Shown piece by piece: positions 9,564 through 23,353 of a stretch of 64,000 bases of DNA. Made by a program: the position numbers and the translations under genes. Every line of letters begins with the position of its first letter. Within the stretch, counting starts at the first letter, position 1. Origin of the DNA: Pycnopodia helianthoides (lineage: Eukaryota; Echinodermata; Asteroidea; Forcipulatida; Asteriidae); contig CM063244.1 in the NCBI GenBank assembly GCA_032158295.1, positions 27,645,848 to 27,709,847 of the forward strand, in the 5' to 3' direction. The notes under the pieces are model-generated. The model did no database searches and was not told the DNA's origin. It saw only the letters and a program-made list of their open reading frames with translations.

Positions 9564-10165
9564 TGAGGTGTTCGAGCAACAGCGCGAACAACTCATTGTT
9601 TTTGTTCGGTTTTTTTTTTTAGGTGTTCGTGCAGCAGCGCGAACAACTCATTGTTGATGTGTTCATGCAGCAGCGCGAACAACTCTTTGTTTTGTTCGTT
9701 TTTGAGGTGTTCGAGCAACAGCGCGAACAACTCATTGATTTTGTTCGGTTTTTTTTTTTGAGGTGTTCGTGCAACAGCGCGAACAACTCATTGTTTTTGT
9801 TCGTGTTTTTTTTTTTTTTTTTTTTTTTTGAGGTGTTCGTGCAACAGCGCGAACAACTCATTGTTTTTGTTCGGTTTTTTTTTTTTAGGTGTTCGTGCAG
9901 CAGCGCGAACAACTCATTGTTTTTGTTCGTGTTTTTTTTTTTTTTTTTTTTTTTGAGGTGTTCGTGCAACAGCGCGAACAACTCATTGTTTTTGTTCGTG
10001 TTTTTTTTTTTTTTTTTTTTTTTGAGGTGTTCGTGCAACAGCGCGAACAACTCATTGTTTTTGTTCGTGTTTTTTTTTTTTTTTTTTTAGTTTTTTTTTG
10101 AGGTGTTCGTGCAACAGCGCGAACAACTCATTGTTTTTGTTCGTGTTTTTTTTTTTTTTTTTTTT
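9564..10165 (+). repeat. Tandem array of the element's 5' terminal hairpin unit
   Basis: About ten repeats of a 45-70-bp unit: TGAGGTGTTCGTGCAACAGC, then GCGAACAACTCATTGTTTTT, then GTTCG and a T tract of variable length. GTTCGTGC and GCGCGAAC can pair around an AACA loop. Open frames rich in Phe or in Lys/Asn here come from this repeat and are not genes. Confidence 0.85.
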
Positions 10166-11292
10166 AGTTTTTATTCTTCTCAGAGTTTTTTGTCCGCAGG
10201 CAAATGCATAGTTGTTAAACTTACATGATCTTGAAACTTTACATGTAGGTATACATTAACTTGTAGATGATTCTAAAAGTTGTGCCGTCATGATGACGTC
10301 ATCGGGTGTCAAATTACAAGCAAATTTAGGTTCAAAAAGTGACGTCATGCCAATGCCTGTATGTCTCTGAATATTTTAGCCACATTTTTTATATTTGGGC
10401 ATATGATAGATCTAGACACGGGCAATCTTTAAAAAGTTAACACCAAAATCGTATGACCTTTACTTCCGGGTCGTTACCCTGGGTCGAAGTTTGCCTTTGG
10501 GTTTTTTTCTTGAAAAACATCACTTTCGGGCTTATTTACGGCATAACTCAAGATTGAAATTGAATTGAACATTGAAACTCATCAGACATTTGAACCTCAA
10601 TATCAACACGACACAAACTTGATGATGTCATGATGACGTCATCAGGTTTGGAATTACAATAAATCAAAGTTTAATATTTGTAATCGGACAGGTCGTTAAA
10701 AGTTCAACAAACCCTACACAAAACTTGACCCCATTGGACCTTAACTTCCGGTTCAAATCGGAAGTTGAAAATTTCAAAAATTCATATCTCAAAAACTACC
10801 GATTATTTTAGTTTATTTTTTGTATCACAGTGTAGAACGTTAAGCCTGCTCAAACTTTTGCACTGAGATGACAATATTTTGACCGTTACATCAGGTCGAA
10901 AAAGGCGCACGTTTAAATTGACCCACCGTGACAACGCACGATAGTGAAACTGAAAGAACACAGGTAGACATACGAACGTGCGCCTACACATTGCATGCAT
11001 TGAAGGCTGTGCGTGTTTCTTTGCCCGTCTTTTGGACATGTACAGTTCATCGTACTTTTAACAATGGCGGCACAACACTGCAGAAATGAGTTTCTCTCAA
11101 CCTGTGCTATGTTTGGCGTCAAATTGTTCCCTCTTTGCCCTTCTGGTGGCTTGATGGTGATTATGGAATTGAAGACTTAGTTTCACTGAGATGTCCACCT
11201 GCTTCAGTGATTCGTATCACTTTTCTTATATGAGAAAATTCAAGCAGAAAAAGGATTAACATTTGTTATGTTTTGACCATACACCGAATGAA

Positions 11293-11379
11293 ATGAACGG
11301 ACGTGACATCAGCTTGTCAAGGGCGATTCAGACCGGCACTCACGGCAGTGTTTATCGGCGCTACACGGTGAATACAACG
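11293..11379 (+). pseudogene. Kinase-loop-like exon fragment, copy 1 (inside repeat unit)
   Basis: 29 open codons from ATG to an ACG|GTAAGC donor. It contains AIQTGTHGSVYRRYTVNTT, which resembles the glycine-rich ATP loop of protein kinases (I-G-x-G-T-x-G-x-V-Y-R) with the first Gly replaced by Gln. Copies lie at 15623, 23267 and 34975. It is probably a captured gene fragment rather than a working gene; the kinase origin is tentative. Confidence 0.4.
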
Positions 11380-12966
11380 GTAAGCTTGGTTTCAGCATAA
11401 TCTCTTTTCAAAATGAATGTGTCAAGTAGTGACGTTTTTAAAACTAAGGGTCGTTTAATGATCATGGAGGAGGAAGAATTGGGCAATGGGGGATTGGTAT
11501 GATTGTTGGCTCTGTCAATAGTGTCAGAAAATGGTAAGATTTGATGAATGTGTTCCATCAACTATAGAATTAATATTATTATGCCATAGATAAGTTACAA
11601 CCTTTCGATGAAGTTTCCCCAAAGGTTAAGATTTATAAGTTATTCATTTCCAAATCAGTATGGGCACTTTCCACGTATTAAATTATAATCTTGAAATGTT
11701 TTAAGTCTTGAATTTTGTTTATTTTACAAGTTTCTACAGTGATCAAGGAACATATGGAACAGAGTCTGATGGCGGGATGAGAGGCTGATGACTGGGTCAG
11801 GACTGGTACACAGAAAGGAGTTGCAGCTGTCAACATGAGCCATCTTTAGTCTTCACTGCTCCTGTCAGTTGTCAACTATGGTTATACCTGTGGCCAAAAC
11901 AATGATTATGGATGGTCTTTTCTTGAGAGGTAAATTTACAGTAGTTTATTGAAGGTTCAAAATGACACAAATTATGCAAGGTAAAACATGTCCAAAGGAA
12001 TTGAAATAATACTTCTGGTTGAGCCCATTTTCCTTGTGATTCATTGCATTTTTTGTTGGTATGGATAACAGACTTTGCGTAACTAATGCTGTGAGACTTT
12101 CTATTCAAAGAAGTTTACATATTTTTGAAACATTCTAAACATAAGTTATTGTAAATTTGTTCATGCATTTAAAATATTGTGCTATGATTTTTATTGTGTT
12201 ATATTTGTTCCATCAACTATTAATATTATTATGCCATAAATGTGTTACAACCTTTCGATGAAGTTTCCCCAAAGGTTAAGATTTATAAGTTATTCATTTC
12301 CAAATCAGTATGGGCACTTTCCACGTATTAAATTATAATCTTGAAATGTTTTAAGTCTCGAATTTTGTTTATTTTACAAGTTTCTACAGTGATCAATGAA
12401 CATATAGAACAGAGTCTGATGGCGGGATGAGTTGAGAGTCTGATGACTGGGTCAGGACTGGTACACAGAAAAAGATTTGCAGCTGTCAATATGAGCCATC
12501 TTTAGTCTTCACTGCTCCTGTCAGTTGTCAACTATATACCTGGCCAAAATCATGATTATGGATGGTCTTTTCTTGAGAGGTAAATTTACAGTAGTTTATT
12601 GAAAGTTCAAAATGACACAAATTATTTTGCAAGGTAAAACATTTCCAAAGAAATTGAAATAAAACTTCTGGTTGAGCGGTTTTGAGCCCATTTTCTTTGT
12701 AATTCATTGCATTTTTTGTTGGTATGGATAACATGACTTTGCGTAACTAATACTGTGAGACTTTCTATTCAAAGAAATTTACATATTTTAGAAACATTCT
12801 AAACATTATTACAACGTCATTGTAAAATTGTTCATGCATTTAAAATATTGTGCTATGATTCTTATAGTGTTATATGATTTTTTTTTTGAGACTTGATAGG
12901 TTATGAAAAAATGTCTGAAGATATTTTCATCAACTCATACTCTGTTTATTGTTTTTTCTACATCAG

Positions 12967-13053
12967 AATACAGCACATCCAGTACCGGAATGGTCTACAG
13001 TGATGTTCCATTCCTTATTTCCTTGCCAAGTCACTGTATCATGCACCATGGAG
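12967..13053 (+). pseudogene. Second captured exon-like fragment, copy 1
   Basis: Follows a pyrimidine-rich tract ending CATCAG and ends GAG|GTAGAA, phase 0 on both sides. It begins NTAHPVPEWSTV. Compared with the copy at 16629 it lacks 21 nt that encode KIVTLAV. Confidence 0.35.
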
Positions 13054-15622
13054 GTAGAAATAGTATTTGACTCAGTTTTTTAATAGTCTAACTTCACAAT
13101 TGAGGCTTAGACTCGCATCTTCATGATGTGCCTTTGTATTGCACAACTATTCTAAACAAATGTCTTCTAAGGTTTAATTTTTTCTCAAGTCTAAATAAAC
13201 AAAACGTTCTGTACAGAAACCAATATTTAAAAATCAAGCAAGCCATTTATAAATTGCAACTGAAATCTTACACAATGCTTGACTTATTTGAAGGTTATCA
13301 TCATCAAGTGTAATGAACAATCATTGTTCATCCACCGATACGTAATGAGAATCCAAATTTATTTGAAATCCTTTGAACATTTCTAATAATTATACCTTAA
13401 TAATGTCAACTTGAACACCATAGCTTGTGTGAACTTGTGATTTATGATGAATCAATAAAGAATAAGTTTTCATTAAACAATAAATTAGCTTTTAATAGTG
13501 AATGGCTTTATACTTAAAATAGTTGTGTGTGTATTTCAAAGCCTCTTATCGAGATCTGCATCCAAGATGAAAGGGAACTCACAAAATTTATGCTATTGTA
13601 TTAAATGACAATATTAAACCTCTGCCCTTTCAAATATATGGCGACGTCGTCAATTTACACACCGCCCTCTTGTGACAAATATTGTTTCATAAAATCGTAA
13701 CCCTTGTAATGGAAATAAACATGAAATCTTGCACTATTCTGGTTCAAACCGGCAGTTGAAGTTTTATATTGAATAAAACTCCGGAACCAGGCAATATAAA
13801 ATTTGTTAGTAACAAAAACACGTTTTTTTCATCATGACGTCATCGGGTGTCAAGTTACAGTAATTCAAAGCTTATTACTTAAAAAATCATATCTCCTGAA
13901 CCGCACGTCATAAAGTTGTATTGTTTGTTTTGTAATGTAGCTTACAGCACTTGTGACATTTTGTTCATACGGAAGACCCAACCCTGACCTTTAATTCCGG
14001 TCCAAACAGAAAGCTCAAAAATTTAAATAATCGTATCTCCTGAATCATATGTCATAAAGTCTTAATCTTTGTGCTGCTTGCTAGGTTAAAACACATTGTG
14101 ACATTTTATTTGAAGCATGACCCCACTTTGACCTTCCCTTTCGGTCAAAACAGGAAGTTCTAACTATACGAAACTCAGGTCTCTGTTCAAAGTTCTCATT
14201 GTCAGTCTTTAAAACAGCCGTCCATGCAAACCTCGCTAACAATCAATTAACGTCAGGCTTTTAATCGTGTGCTTTTTCATAGACTTTTGCTAAAGTGTGT
14301 AGCTTGTTAGGCACCCCACAAAACAGTAATGGCACCAAATTCCACTCAATGCAATAGCTCTCGCGTTGACTACAACACTGACCCCATTGATAGCCGAACA
14401 CCTCGTGTTTGTTTGGACAAACAATTGCGCTCTAGTTTTTTTTAGTTTTTATTCTTCTTCTCAGAGTTTTTTGTCCGCAGGCAAATGCATAGTTGTTAAA
14501 CTTACATGATCTTGAAACTTTACATGTAGGTATACATTAACTTGTAGATGATTCTAAAAGTTGTGCCGTCATGATGACGTCATCGGGTGTCAAATTACAA
14601 GCAAATTTAGGTTCAAAAAGTGACGTCATGCCAATGCCTGTATGTCTCTGAATATTTTAGCCACATTTTTTATATTTGGGCATATGATAGATCTAGACAC
14701 GGGCAATCTTTAAAAAGTTAACACCAAAATCGTATGACCTTTACTTCCGGGTCGTTACCCTGGGTCGAAGTTTGCCTTTGGGTTTTTTTCTTGAAAAACA
14801 TCACTTTCGGGCTTATTTACGGCATAACTCAAGATTGAAATTGAATTGAACATTGAAACTCATCAGACATTTAAACCTCAATATCAACACGACACAAACT
14901 TGATGATGTCATGATGACGTCATCAGGTTTGGAATTACAATAAATCAAAGTTTAATATTTGTAAAAAATCATAACTCGTGAACCGCATGTTGGATTTTTA
15001 CAATCGACATATCATCGGACAGGTCGTTAAAAGTTCAACAAACCCTACACAAAACTTGACCCCATTTGACCTTAACTTCCGGTTCAAATCGGAAGTTGAA
15101 AATATCAAAAATTCATATCTCAAAAACTACCAATTATTTTAGTTTATTTTTTGTACCACAGTGTAGAACGTTAAGCCTGCTCAAACTTTTGCACTGAGAT
15201 GACAATATTTTGACCGTTACATCAGGTCGAAAAAGGCGCACGTTTAAGTTGACCCACCGTGACAACGCACGATAGTGAAACTGAAAGAACACAGGTAGAC
15301 ATACGACGTGCGCCTACACATTGCATGCATTGAAGGCTGTGCGTGTTTCTGTGCCCGTCGTTTGGACATGTACAGTTCATCGTACTTTTAACAATGGCGG
15401 CACAACACTGCAGAAATGAGTTTCTCTCAACCTGTGCTATGTTTGGCGTCAAATTGTTCCCTCTTCGCCCTTCTGGTGGCTTGATGGTGATTATGGAATT
15501 GAAGACTTAGTTTCACTGAGATGTCCACCTGCTTCAGTGATTCGTATCACTTTTGTTATGTGAGAAAATTCAAGCAGAAAAAGGATTAACATTTGTTATG
15601 TTTTGACCATACACCGAATGAA

Positions 15623-15709
15623 ATGAACGGACGTGACATTAGCTTGTCAAGGGCGTTTCAGACCGGCACTCACGGCAGTGTTTATCGGCGCGACACGGTG
15701 AATACAACG
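15623..15709 (+). pseudogene. Kinase-loop-like exon fragment, copy 2
   Basis: 29 open codons with AFQTGTHGSVYRRDTVNTT and an ACG|GTAAGC donor. Nearly identical to the copy at 11293. Confidence 0.4.
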
Positions 15710-16628
15710 GTAAGCTTGGTTTCAGCATAATCTCTTTTCAAAATGAATGTGTCAAGTAGTGACGTTTTTAAAACTAAGGGTCGTTTAATGATCATGGAGG
15801 AGGAAGAATTGGGCAATGGGGGATTGGTATGATTGTTGGCTCTGTCATCAATAGTGTCAGAAAATGGTAAGATTTAATGAATGTGTTCCATCAACTATAG
15901 AATTAATATTATTATGCCATAGATAAGTTACAACCTTTCGATGAAGTTTCCCCAAAGGGTAAGATTTATAAATTGTTCAATTCCAAAGCAGTTTGGGCAC
16001 CTTCCACTTATTAAATTATAATCTTCAAATGTTTTAAGTCTTGAATTTTGTTTATTTCACCAGTTAGTACAGTGATCAAGGAACATATGGAACAGAGTCT
16101 GATGGCGGGATGAGAGGCTGATGACTGGGTCAGGACTGGTACACAGAAAGGAGTTGCAGCTGTCAACATGAGCCATCTTTAGTCTTCACTGCTCCTGTCA
16201 GTTGTCAACTATGGTTATACCTGGCCAAAACAATGATTATGGATGGTCTTTTCTTGAGAGGTAAATTTACAGTAGTTTATTGAAGGTTCAAAATGACACA
16301 AATTATGCAAGGTAAAACATGTCCAAAGGAATTGAAATAATACTTCTGGTTGAGCCCATTTTCCTTGTAATTCATTGCATTTTTTGTTGGTATGGATAAC
16401 ATGACTTTGCGTAACTAATGCTGTGAGACTTTCTATTCAAAGAAGTTTACGTATTTTTGAAACATTCTAAACATAAGTTATTGTAAATTTGTTCATGCAT
16501 TTAAAATATTGTGCTATGATTTTTATTGTGTTATATGAAATTATTTTTTTGAGACTTGGTAGGTTATGAAAAAATGTCTGAAGATTATTCATGAAGTCAT
16601 ACTCTGTTCATTGTTTTTTCTTCATCAG

Positions 16629-16736
16629 AATGCAGCACATCCAGTACCGGAACGGTCTACAGTGAAAATTGTGACACTTGCTGTTATGTTCCATTCCTTA
16701 TTTCCCTGCCAAGTCACTGTATGATGCACCATGGAG
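16629..16736 (+). pseudogene. Second captured exon-like fragment, copy 2 (least deleted)
   Basis: Reads NAAHPVPERSTVKIVTLAVM before a TGA. If joined to the preceding fragment, the Lys of VKIV would lie where kinases have the ATP-binding lysine. This copy keeps the 21 nt missing from the copies at 12967 and about 36000. Confidence 0.35.
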
Positions 16737-17540
16737 GTAGAAATAGTATTTGCTCAGTTTTTTCAGTCTAACTTCAGTCTAAAAAACTTCACAAGAGGCT
16801 TAGACTTGCATCTTCATGATGTGCCTTTGTCTTGCATTCCAAACAAGTGTCTTCTACGGTTTATTTTTTCTCAAGTCAATTTTTTCTGAAGTAACAATAT
16901 CTAAAAATCAAGCAAGCCATTTATAAATTGCAACTGAAAGCTTACACAATGCTTGACTTATTTGAAGGTTATCATCATCAAGTGTATTATGAACAATCAT
17001 TTTTCATCCATCGATACTCAATGAGAATCCAAATTTATTTGAAATCCTTTGAACATTTCTAATAATTATATTTTAGCTTAATAATGTCAACTTGAACAAC
17101 ATAGCTTGTGTGAACTTGTGATTTATAATGAATAAATAAAGAGTAAGTTTTCATGAAGCAATAAATTAGCTTTTAAGAGTGAATGGCATACTTGATATAG
17201 TGGGTTGCTTGCTAGCTTATTACACGTTTGACATTTACTCCTGAAGCATGACCCCACTTTGACTTTCCTTCCAGTCCAAACAGGAAGTTCTAACTATACA
17301 AAACTCTAGTCTCTATTCAAGAGTCTCGTAACCTGATTTTGGCAATAGCTTTGTCAGTCTTTAAAACAGTCGTCCATGCAAACCTCGCTAACAATCAAAC
17401 GTCAGGCTTTTAATCATGTGCTTTTTTAGATTTTTGCTAAAGTTTGTAGGTTGTTAGGCACGCCACAAAACAGTAATGGCACCAAATTCCACTCAATGCA
17501 ATAGCTCTCGCGTTGACTACAACACTGACCCCATTGACAA

Positions 17541-20500
17541 GATAATGACGTCATCTGATGATTTATTATAATATTAGGTAATTAAACACAACTAATTTTA
17601 CTAAAGTTTGAACCCTTTTCATTCAACAAACGTAGCTCAAAAACTACGGAGTTTCAATTCTTCTTTCTTCTTTGAAACCAACAAATAATAGATACTTATC
17701 ATTTTATACATGGAAACGAATCAATTTTAAGATAGATTTCTAGGTGAAAACGAGCGTTAAAATGTTGAAATCTAAGCCAATACCTAGCGCACTGTGTGAC
17801 ATACCACTGTTATCACTAATCCCGTGTACGGAGTGGTGGTTAGCCTTTGATCTAATAGAACTGCAGTACATGCACAGAACCACACAACCAATGCAACGAC
17901 AAAGGCTATTGCGGTGGCCTGACTTGTGTGCAACGGTGGCCATGCATTGTGTACAAGTTTGGACATGTCAAAGTTCATTGAACATTACTACGGTTTGTAT
18001 CGACAACACGACGTTCAGCACATACAATCTCAAAGTTGAGTGTCAATTTATTTACGTTTTACTCGTCTGATGGCTAAATGAAAGGCAAAGAGTAGAAGAG
18101 GAGGCTTCACTGAGATGTCCACCTGCCTTAGTGATTCGCACGACTTTTAATAACTGACTAAAATTCAATCTGAAAAAGATCGACAAAGGTTTGCGTGTCA
18201 TCAAACACCGAGACCGATGTCACGGTGATCGCCCAGACCATGCCCGCGTAAAGCGTTGTAGGCCCGCTGAGTACATCCTTCAGACACGGTGATTAAAATG
18301 GTAAGCTTTCGTTCAATACATCGTTTGAATAGAATGGTATGCTTTCCTCATCTTGTGCACAGGCATGTTCATAAACTGTATCCATTAATTGCCAAGTGTT
18401 TTTTGTTTGTTTGTCTTTTAAAGTACGACTATTTGATCACGTGTGTGGGCCCTCCACTTTAGTACTCTCATGGAGGAAGAAGTGTCCTCCATGGTGTAGG
18501 CCTGAGAATGACCAAGATATTATTGATTTGTTGACTGTCACGTTGTTTGCCTAGATGTATGTATAGCGACATATATAATTAGGGCATTGAAACAATTTTG
18601 TTTTTCACGTAAACAATTTCAACCCTACGGATATGATGAAGTTTTGTCACATTTCTCCTAAATCATGTTATTCAATTCTTCAGAGGTAGTTTACTACATT
18701 GAAAATTCAAATTAAACCAGACTTAATTTGCAAGGGAAACAATTTTTGCATGAGCTAATCAAAAGTTGACGGTGTTTTTTAGGCTGTTCTCCATTCAATT
18801 CAAGGCACTCTGTCTGTATAGATAAAATTAACCCCAAAATCTCTTTTGCAGTGGAGACATTTTGGAAATAATTCTTAACATGTACCGTAAATGCTTTTAC
18901 ACGAACGATTGTCTTTAAGGTTACTAATTTCATTTAATTTTTAATATTTGTATGTCCCTTCTTTAGATTGTGGGTTTCACAGCACATCAAGTACCGCAAC
19001 CCAGGCTCCATATGGTGGCAGCAACAGAAGACATACTGTTAAAGCAAGTTTTCTTATTTGACTTTTGCCCAGTGTATATAAACATCTCAGAGGTAGAAAT
19101 TGCACTTAAATCGTTTCACTTAAATATCCCAAATCATGAAGGGCCTGAGTTGCATCATTACGATGTGCCTTTTTCTTGTATATTAGAGAGGTTTTGCAAG
19201 CGTACAGATTTGGATACAGTGACGTTAACCCTATAGATGGATTGCAATAGACGTCATCGGCCGCCATCTTTGATGAATTGTGCACGCGAAAGAGCTATCA
19301 TTGGCTGAGAGTCGTGCGTACATGTAGCGCGTACACGCGTGCACTTTTCCATTGTTTTACATCAAAGATGGCGGTCAATGACGTGTAATGCAATCCATCT
19401 ATTTGTTCCTGTTGGATTTGTTTACGCACATGTATGAGCTCACATATCTGATTTCAACGCACATGCAAAACACGGAAGCCGCTGTTACGCGTCACGTGAA
19501 CACAAAAAGTGTTGACGTATTTGTATCAGTAGACTTGCGAAACCTCTCTTAGACTTACATTTTAAAAAACAGAAACAATTTTGCTGATTTCTGTTGAATT
19601 TTTTCCCTACATTGAAAACATTTCCCCTGGTATTGCTTTTAAAGGTGTCATGATAGATAGAGATGTGTTTGTAAGCAAACAAATTAGAAAATGTACTTTA
19701 GACCTGACACATAACTCTATGATTGCGAAACAAAATCTGACGCGCATCCCAGTTATCGTATCTGTATCTGTATCCGTATCCATACACTTGCAAAACCTCT
19801 GTAAAATTTAAATAAAAGAGACTTTTACAGTTATTTACTTCTTATCAAAATCCAACTGTTTTTCAGATCCTGTCAACACTTTAAAGGAAGTATGACTTAA
19901 TCAATTTAGCATGAATTGCAAAGCTTGTGTAAGCATGTGTTTTATTGTCTTTAGAGCTTTTTCTTAATAAATACAAAAATGTTGCTTTAGTGATTGGAAT
20001 CCTGGATAGAACAATTTTGAACTACAAATTACAAGCAAATCAAATTACCAACATTACAGGTCACAAACCCTTCAAACTTCGCACATAGTTAGCTCTTCGC
20101 AAGTAAAAGACACCGCTTTAATGACACGATAATGATGTAACACGGTGTTGAATTGAAAGTTTATTATTTGAAAAAATCTTAACTCTTGAGTCGTGCTTTG
20201 TTTTAGAAACCAATATTTAAAAATCAAGCAAGCCATTTATAAATTGCAACTGAAAGCTTACACAATGCTTGACTTATTTGAAGGTTTTCATCATCAAGTG
20301 TAATGGGCAATCATTGTTCATCCACCGATACTTAATGAGAATCCAAATTTCTTTGAAATCCTTTGAACATTTCTAATAATTATAGCTTAATAATGTCAAC
20401 TTGAACAACACAGCTTGTGTGAACTTGTGATTTATGAAGAATCAATAAAGAATACGTTTTCATTAAACAATAAATTAGCTTTTAATAGTGAATGGAATAC

Positions 20501-21571
20501 TTGATATAGTTGTGTGTGTATTTCAAAGCCTCTTATCGAGATCTGCATCCAAGATGAAAGGGAACCCCAAAAATTTATGCTATGTAATAAATTGAACCTC
20601 TGCCCTTTCAAATATATATTTGATGACGTCGTCAATTTACACACCGCCCTCTTGTGACAAATATTGTTTCATAAATTCGTAACTCTCGTAATGGAAATAA
20701 ACATGACATCTTGCACTATTACTTCAGGTTCAAAGTTGAAGTTTTATATTGAATAAATCCAACTCCTGAACCAGACAATATAAAATTTGTTAGTAAGAAA
20801 AACACATTTTTTTTCATCATGACGTCATCGGGTGTCAAGTTACAGTAATTCAAAGCTTAGTACTTAAAAAATCATATCTCCTGAACCGCACGTCATAAAG
20901 TTGTATTGTTTGTTTTGTCTTGTATTTACAGCACTTGTGACATTTTGTTCATACGGAAGACCCAACTCTGACCTTTACTTCCGGTCCAAACAGAAAGCTC
21001 AAAAGTTCAAATAATCATATCTCCTGAACCATATGTCATAAAGTCGTAATGTTTGTGCTGTCTTGTAGCAAACAACACTTGTGACAATTTATTTAGACGC
21101 ATGACCCCATTTTCACTTTTCCTTCTGGTCCAAACAGGAATTTAAAATATTAAAAATCATATTTCCTGAACCACATGTCATAAAGTCTTAATCTTTGTGC
21201 TGCTTGCTAGCTTAAAACACAATATGACATTTTATTTGAAGCATGACCCCAATTTGACCTTCCCTTTCGGTATAAACATGAAGTTCTAACTATACGAAAC
21301 TCTAGTCTCTGTTCAAGGTTCTCTTTGTCAGTCTTTAAAACAGCCGTCCATGCAAACCTCGCTAACAATCAATTAACGTCAGGCTTTTAATCGTGTTTTT
21401 TTAAATTGTTTTCTTTACTTCTGCTAAAGTGTGTAGCTTGTTAGGCACCCCACAAAACAGTAATAGCACCAAATTCAACTAAATGCAATAGCTCAGGCGT
21501 TTACACAAAACTAACCACATTATAATAGCCGAACACCTCAGTGTTTGTTTGTACAAACACTTAAGCTCTAG
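17541..21571 (+). mobile_element. Repeat unit 2, second part (mosaic of diverged modules)
   Basis: Begins with a TGACGTCATC-containing module. It passes through strongly decayed versions of the captured region (about 17740-19230), with a foldback element inserted at 19233-19402. It returns to the typical modules from about 20200 and ends with GTGTTTGTTTGTACAAACAC and CTCTAG at 21571. Confidence 0.5.
19233..19402. mobile_element. Foldback/MITE-like element with about 43-bp inverted ends
   Basis: The left end ATAGATGGATTGCAATAGAC...GCCATCTTTGATG is mirrored at the right by CATCAAAGATGGCGG...AATGCAATCCATCTAT. The 80-bp centre is GC-rich. It is nested within the larger repeat region. Confidence 0.75.
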
Positions 21572-21590
21572 TTTTTGTTCGTTTTTTTTT

Positions 21591-21621
21591 AGGTGTTCGT
21601 GCAATACAAGCACGAACACCT
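21591..21621 (+). repeat. Perfect 5' terminal hairpin variant
   Basis: AGGTGTTCGTGC and GCACGAACACCT form a perfect 12-bp stem around AATACAA. The next hairpin, 21650-21678, has AGGTGTTCGGGC / GCCCGAAAACCT, with a changed base pair kept paired. Confidence 0.8.
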
Positions 21622-23266
21622 CTTGTTTTTGTTCTGTTTTTTTTTATTTAGGTGTTCGGGCATTCCGCCCGAAAACCTATTGTTACTGTTCTGTTTTTTT
21701 TCCACTTCATCTGTGATCATTCTCTCGCAATTTTCGCAAAAGGTATAACTCCTAGAGACTTGAAACTTATCATGCACTTAGACCTTAGTGTATAGACGAA
21801 ACCGCAACTTTTTCGAGGCGATGACGTCATCGACGACGTTATAACATCCAAAATAAAAAATAATGAGAAAAACTGTAAATCGTCATATCTAGAGAATCAT
21901 AAATGATAAATACATGATCTTTGCTTCATATGAAAGTTCAACATTTTGTTTACAACTCTTACACAGAATGTGACCCCATGTGACCTTTACTTCCGGTCGA
22001 AAACGGACGTTCAAGGTTTTTTGCGAAAACGTTGTATCCTATGAACCAAATATGGTACAACTTTAATCATTGTATCATCTGAAGGCCCTTGAACAGTTCT
22101 ACAAATCTTTCATGAGGTACGACCCCATGTGACCTTTACTTCCGCTCAAAACCGGAAGTTGAATTTTCTAACCTAAAGAAAACTCGTCATATCTCATGAA
22201 CCATAAACGTTTTAGACTTAAAACTTCACAAATACTTAGACCTTTGTGTTTAAATATATATGTGTGAAATTCGGTTTGATGATGTCATCGATGACGTCAT
22301 AACAATAAATCACTGTTTAATATTTAGAAAAATCATAATTGGAGAATCACAAATGCTACATGTAAGATACTTGCACAATAAAAAATCTCTTGCCAGATTA
22401 TGCAAATAACATACACAATGTGACACCATATGACCTTTGCTTCCGGTTGAAACCAGAAGTTCAAAATTCAGATTTCAAACGTTCATTTCTCATAAACCAA
22501 GAAGGGTATTGTCTTGAAACTTACTATGTATATAGATTGTAGTATGTATATGACACCCAAATTGTTTTGGTGCGATGACGTCATCGATGACGTCATAACA
22601 ATTAATCAACGTTTAATATTAAAAACAATCATAATCGGAGAACCATAAATGCTACATGTAAGGTACTTGCACCATAAAAAAGCTCCGGCCGAATTGTACA
22701 AATCACATTCAAAGGGTGACCCCATACGACCTGAGATATATTTCTAAGTGAAATTGGCCATTAAAATATTAAAATCTCGATCCATTACCTTACGTGGCAT
22801 GTGGCATACTACTCGCGACTGATTCCAGTGCAACGGAGTGGAAGCTAGCCTTATGTCAAGACGCTTGTTGCCTATTAATGTAAAGCAGCACGAAATTAGA
22901 CCAACGTAACAACAGTTGTGACAAGCTGTGCTGCGTTTACTACAGTACCACGTACGCCTTCACTAAAGGCTAGAAGTATGGCACGATTTCTGTGCACGTT
23001 TGGACATGTCACAGTTCATCGAACTTTTAACGAAAGCTTATCAATGGCGCAGCGCAGCTGAAATGAATTCCTCTCAACCCGTGCTATGTTCGGCGTCAAA
23101 TTGTTTCCCTTTTCGCCCTTCTGATGGTTTAACGGTGAATATGGAATTGAAGACGAAGTTTCACTGAGATGTTCACCTGCCTCAGTGATTCGTTTGACAT
23201 TTATTATATGAGAAAATGCAAGCAGAAAAGGACCAACGTTGGTTATGTTTTGATCACACACCGAGA

Positions 23267-23353
23267 TTGCACGGACGTGACATCAGCTTGTCAAGGGGGT
23301 TTCAGACCGGCACTCACGGCAGTGTTTATCGTTGCAACACGGTGAATAAAACG
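23267..23353 (+). pseudogene. Kinase-loop-like exon fragment, copy 3 (decayed)
   Basis: Reads LHGRDISLSRGFQTGTHGSV then YRCNTVNKT. The start ATG has become TTG and the donor GTAAGC has become CTAAGC, so it cannot act as an exon. Confidence 0.4.

Larger units (their letters stand above)
10166..14435 (+). mobile_element. Repeat unit 1 (long, about 4.3 kb, with kinase-like insert)
   Basis: Starts at TAGTTTTTATTCTTCTCAGA and ends with GTGTTTGTTTGGACAAACA and CTCTAG. It contains TGATGACGTCATCA-type palindromes and 'gaccttNacttccgg' blocks. A central 2.5-kb insert (about 10890-13500) is also present in the units starting at 14436 and 33611. Within the insert about 650 bp is tandemly duplicated (about 11550-12200 and 12205-12870). 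Confidence 0.6.
14436..17540 (+). mobile_element. Repeat unit 2, first part (near copy of unit 1, 3' end lost)
   Basis: Runs parallel to 10166 onward with few differences, through the same insert. It lacks the 650-bp internal duplication. Near 17540, just after 'aacactgaccccattga', the usual 3' terminal hairpin is missing and different sequence begins. Confidence 0.6.

Noticed and set aside
9619..10101. Long open frames on both strands rich in Phe or in Lys/Asn with repeated 'CSRCCTNTS' or 'VFVQQREQL'
   Set aside because: They are translations of the T-tract hairpin tandem repeat. Frames open on both strands over a simple repeat are not evidence of a gene.
17744..18070. Plus-strand open frame of 108 codons
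   Set aside because: Sits in the decayed captured region of a repeat unit. The related units do not preserve this frame.
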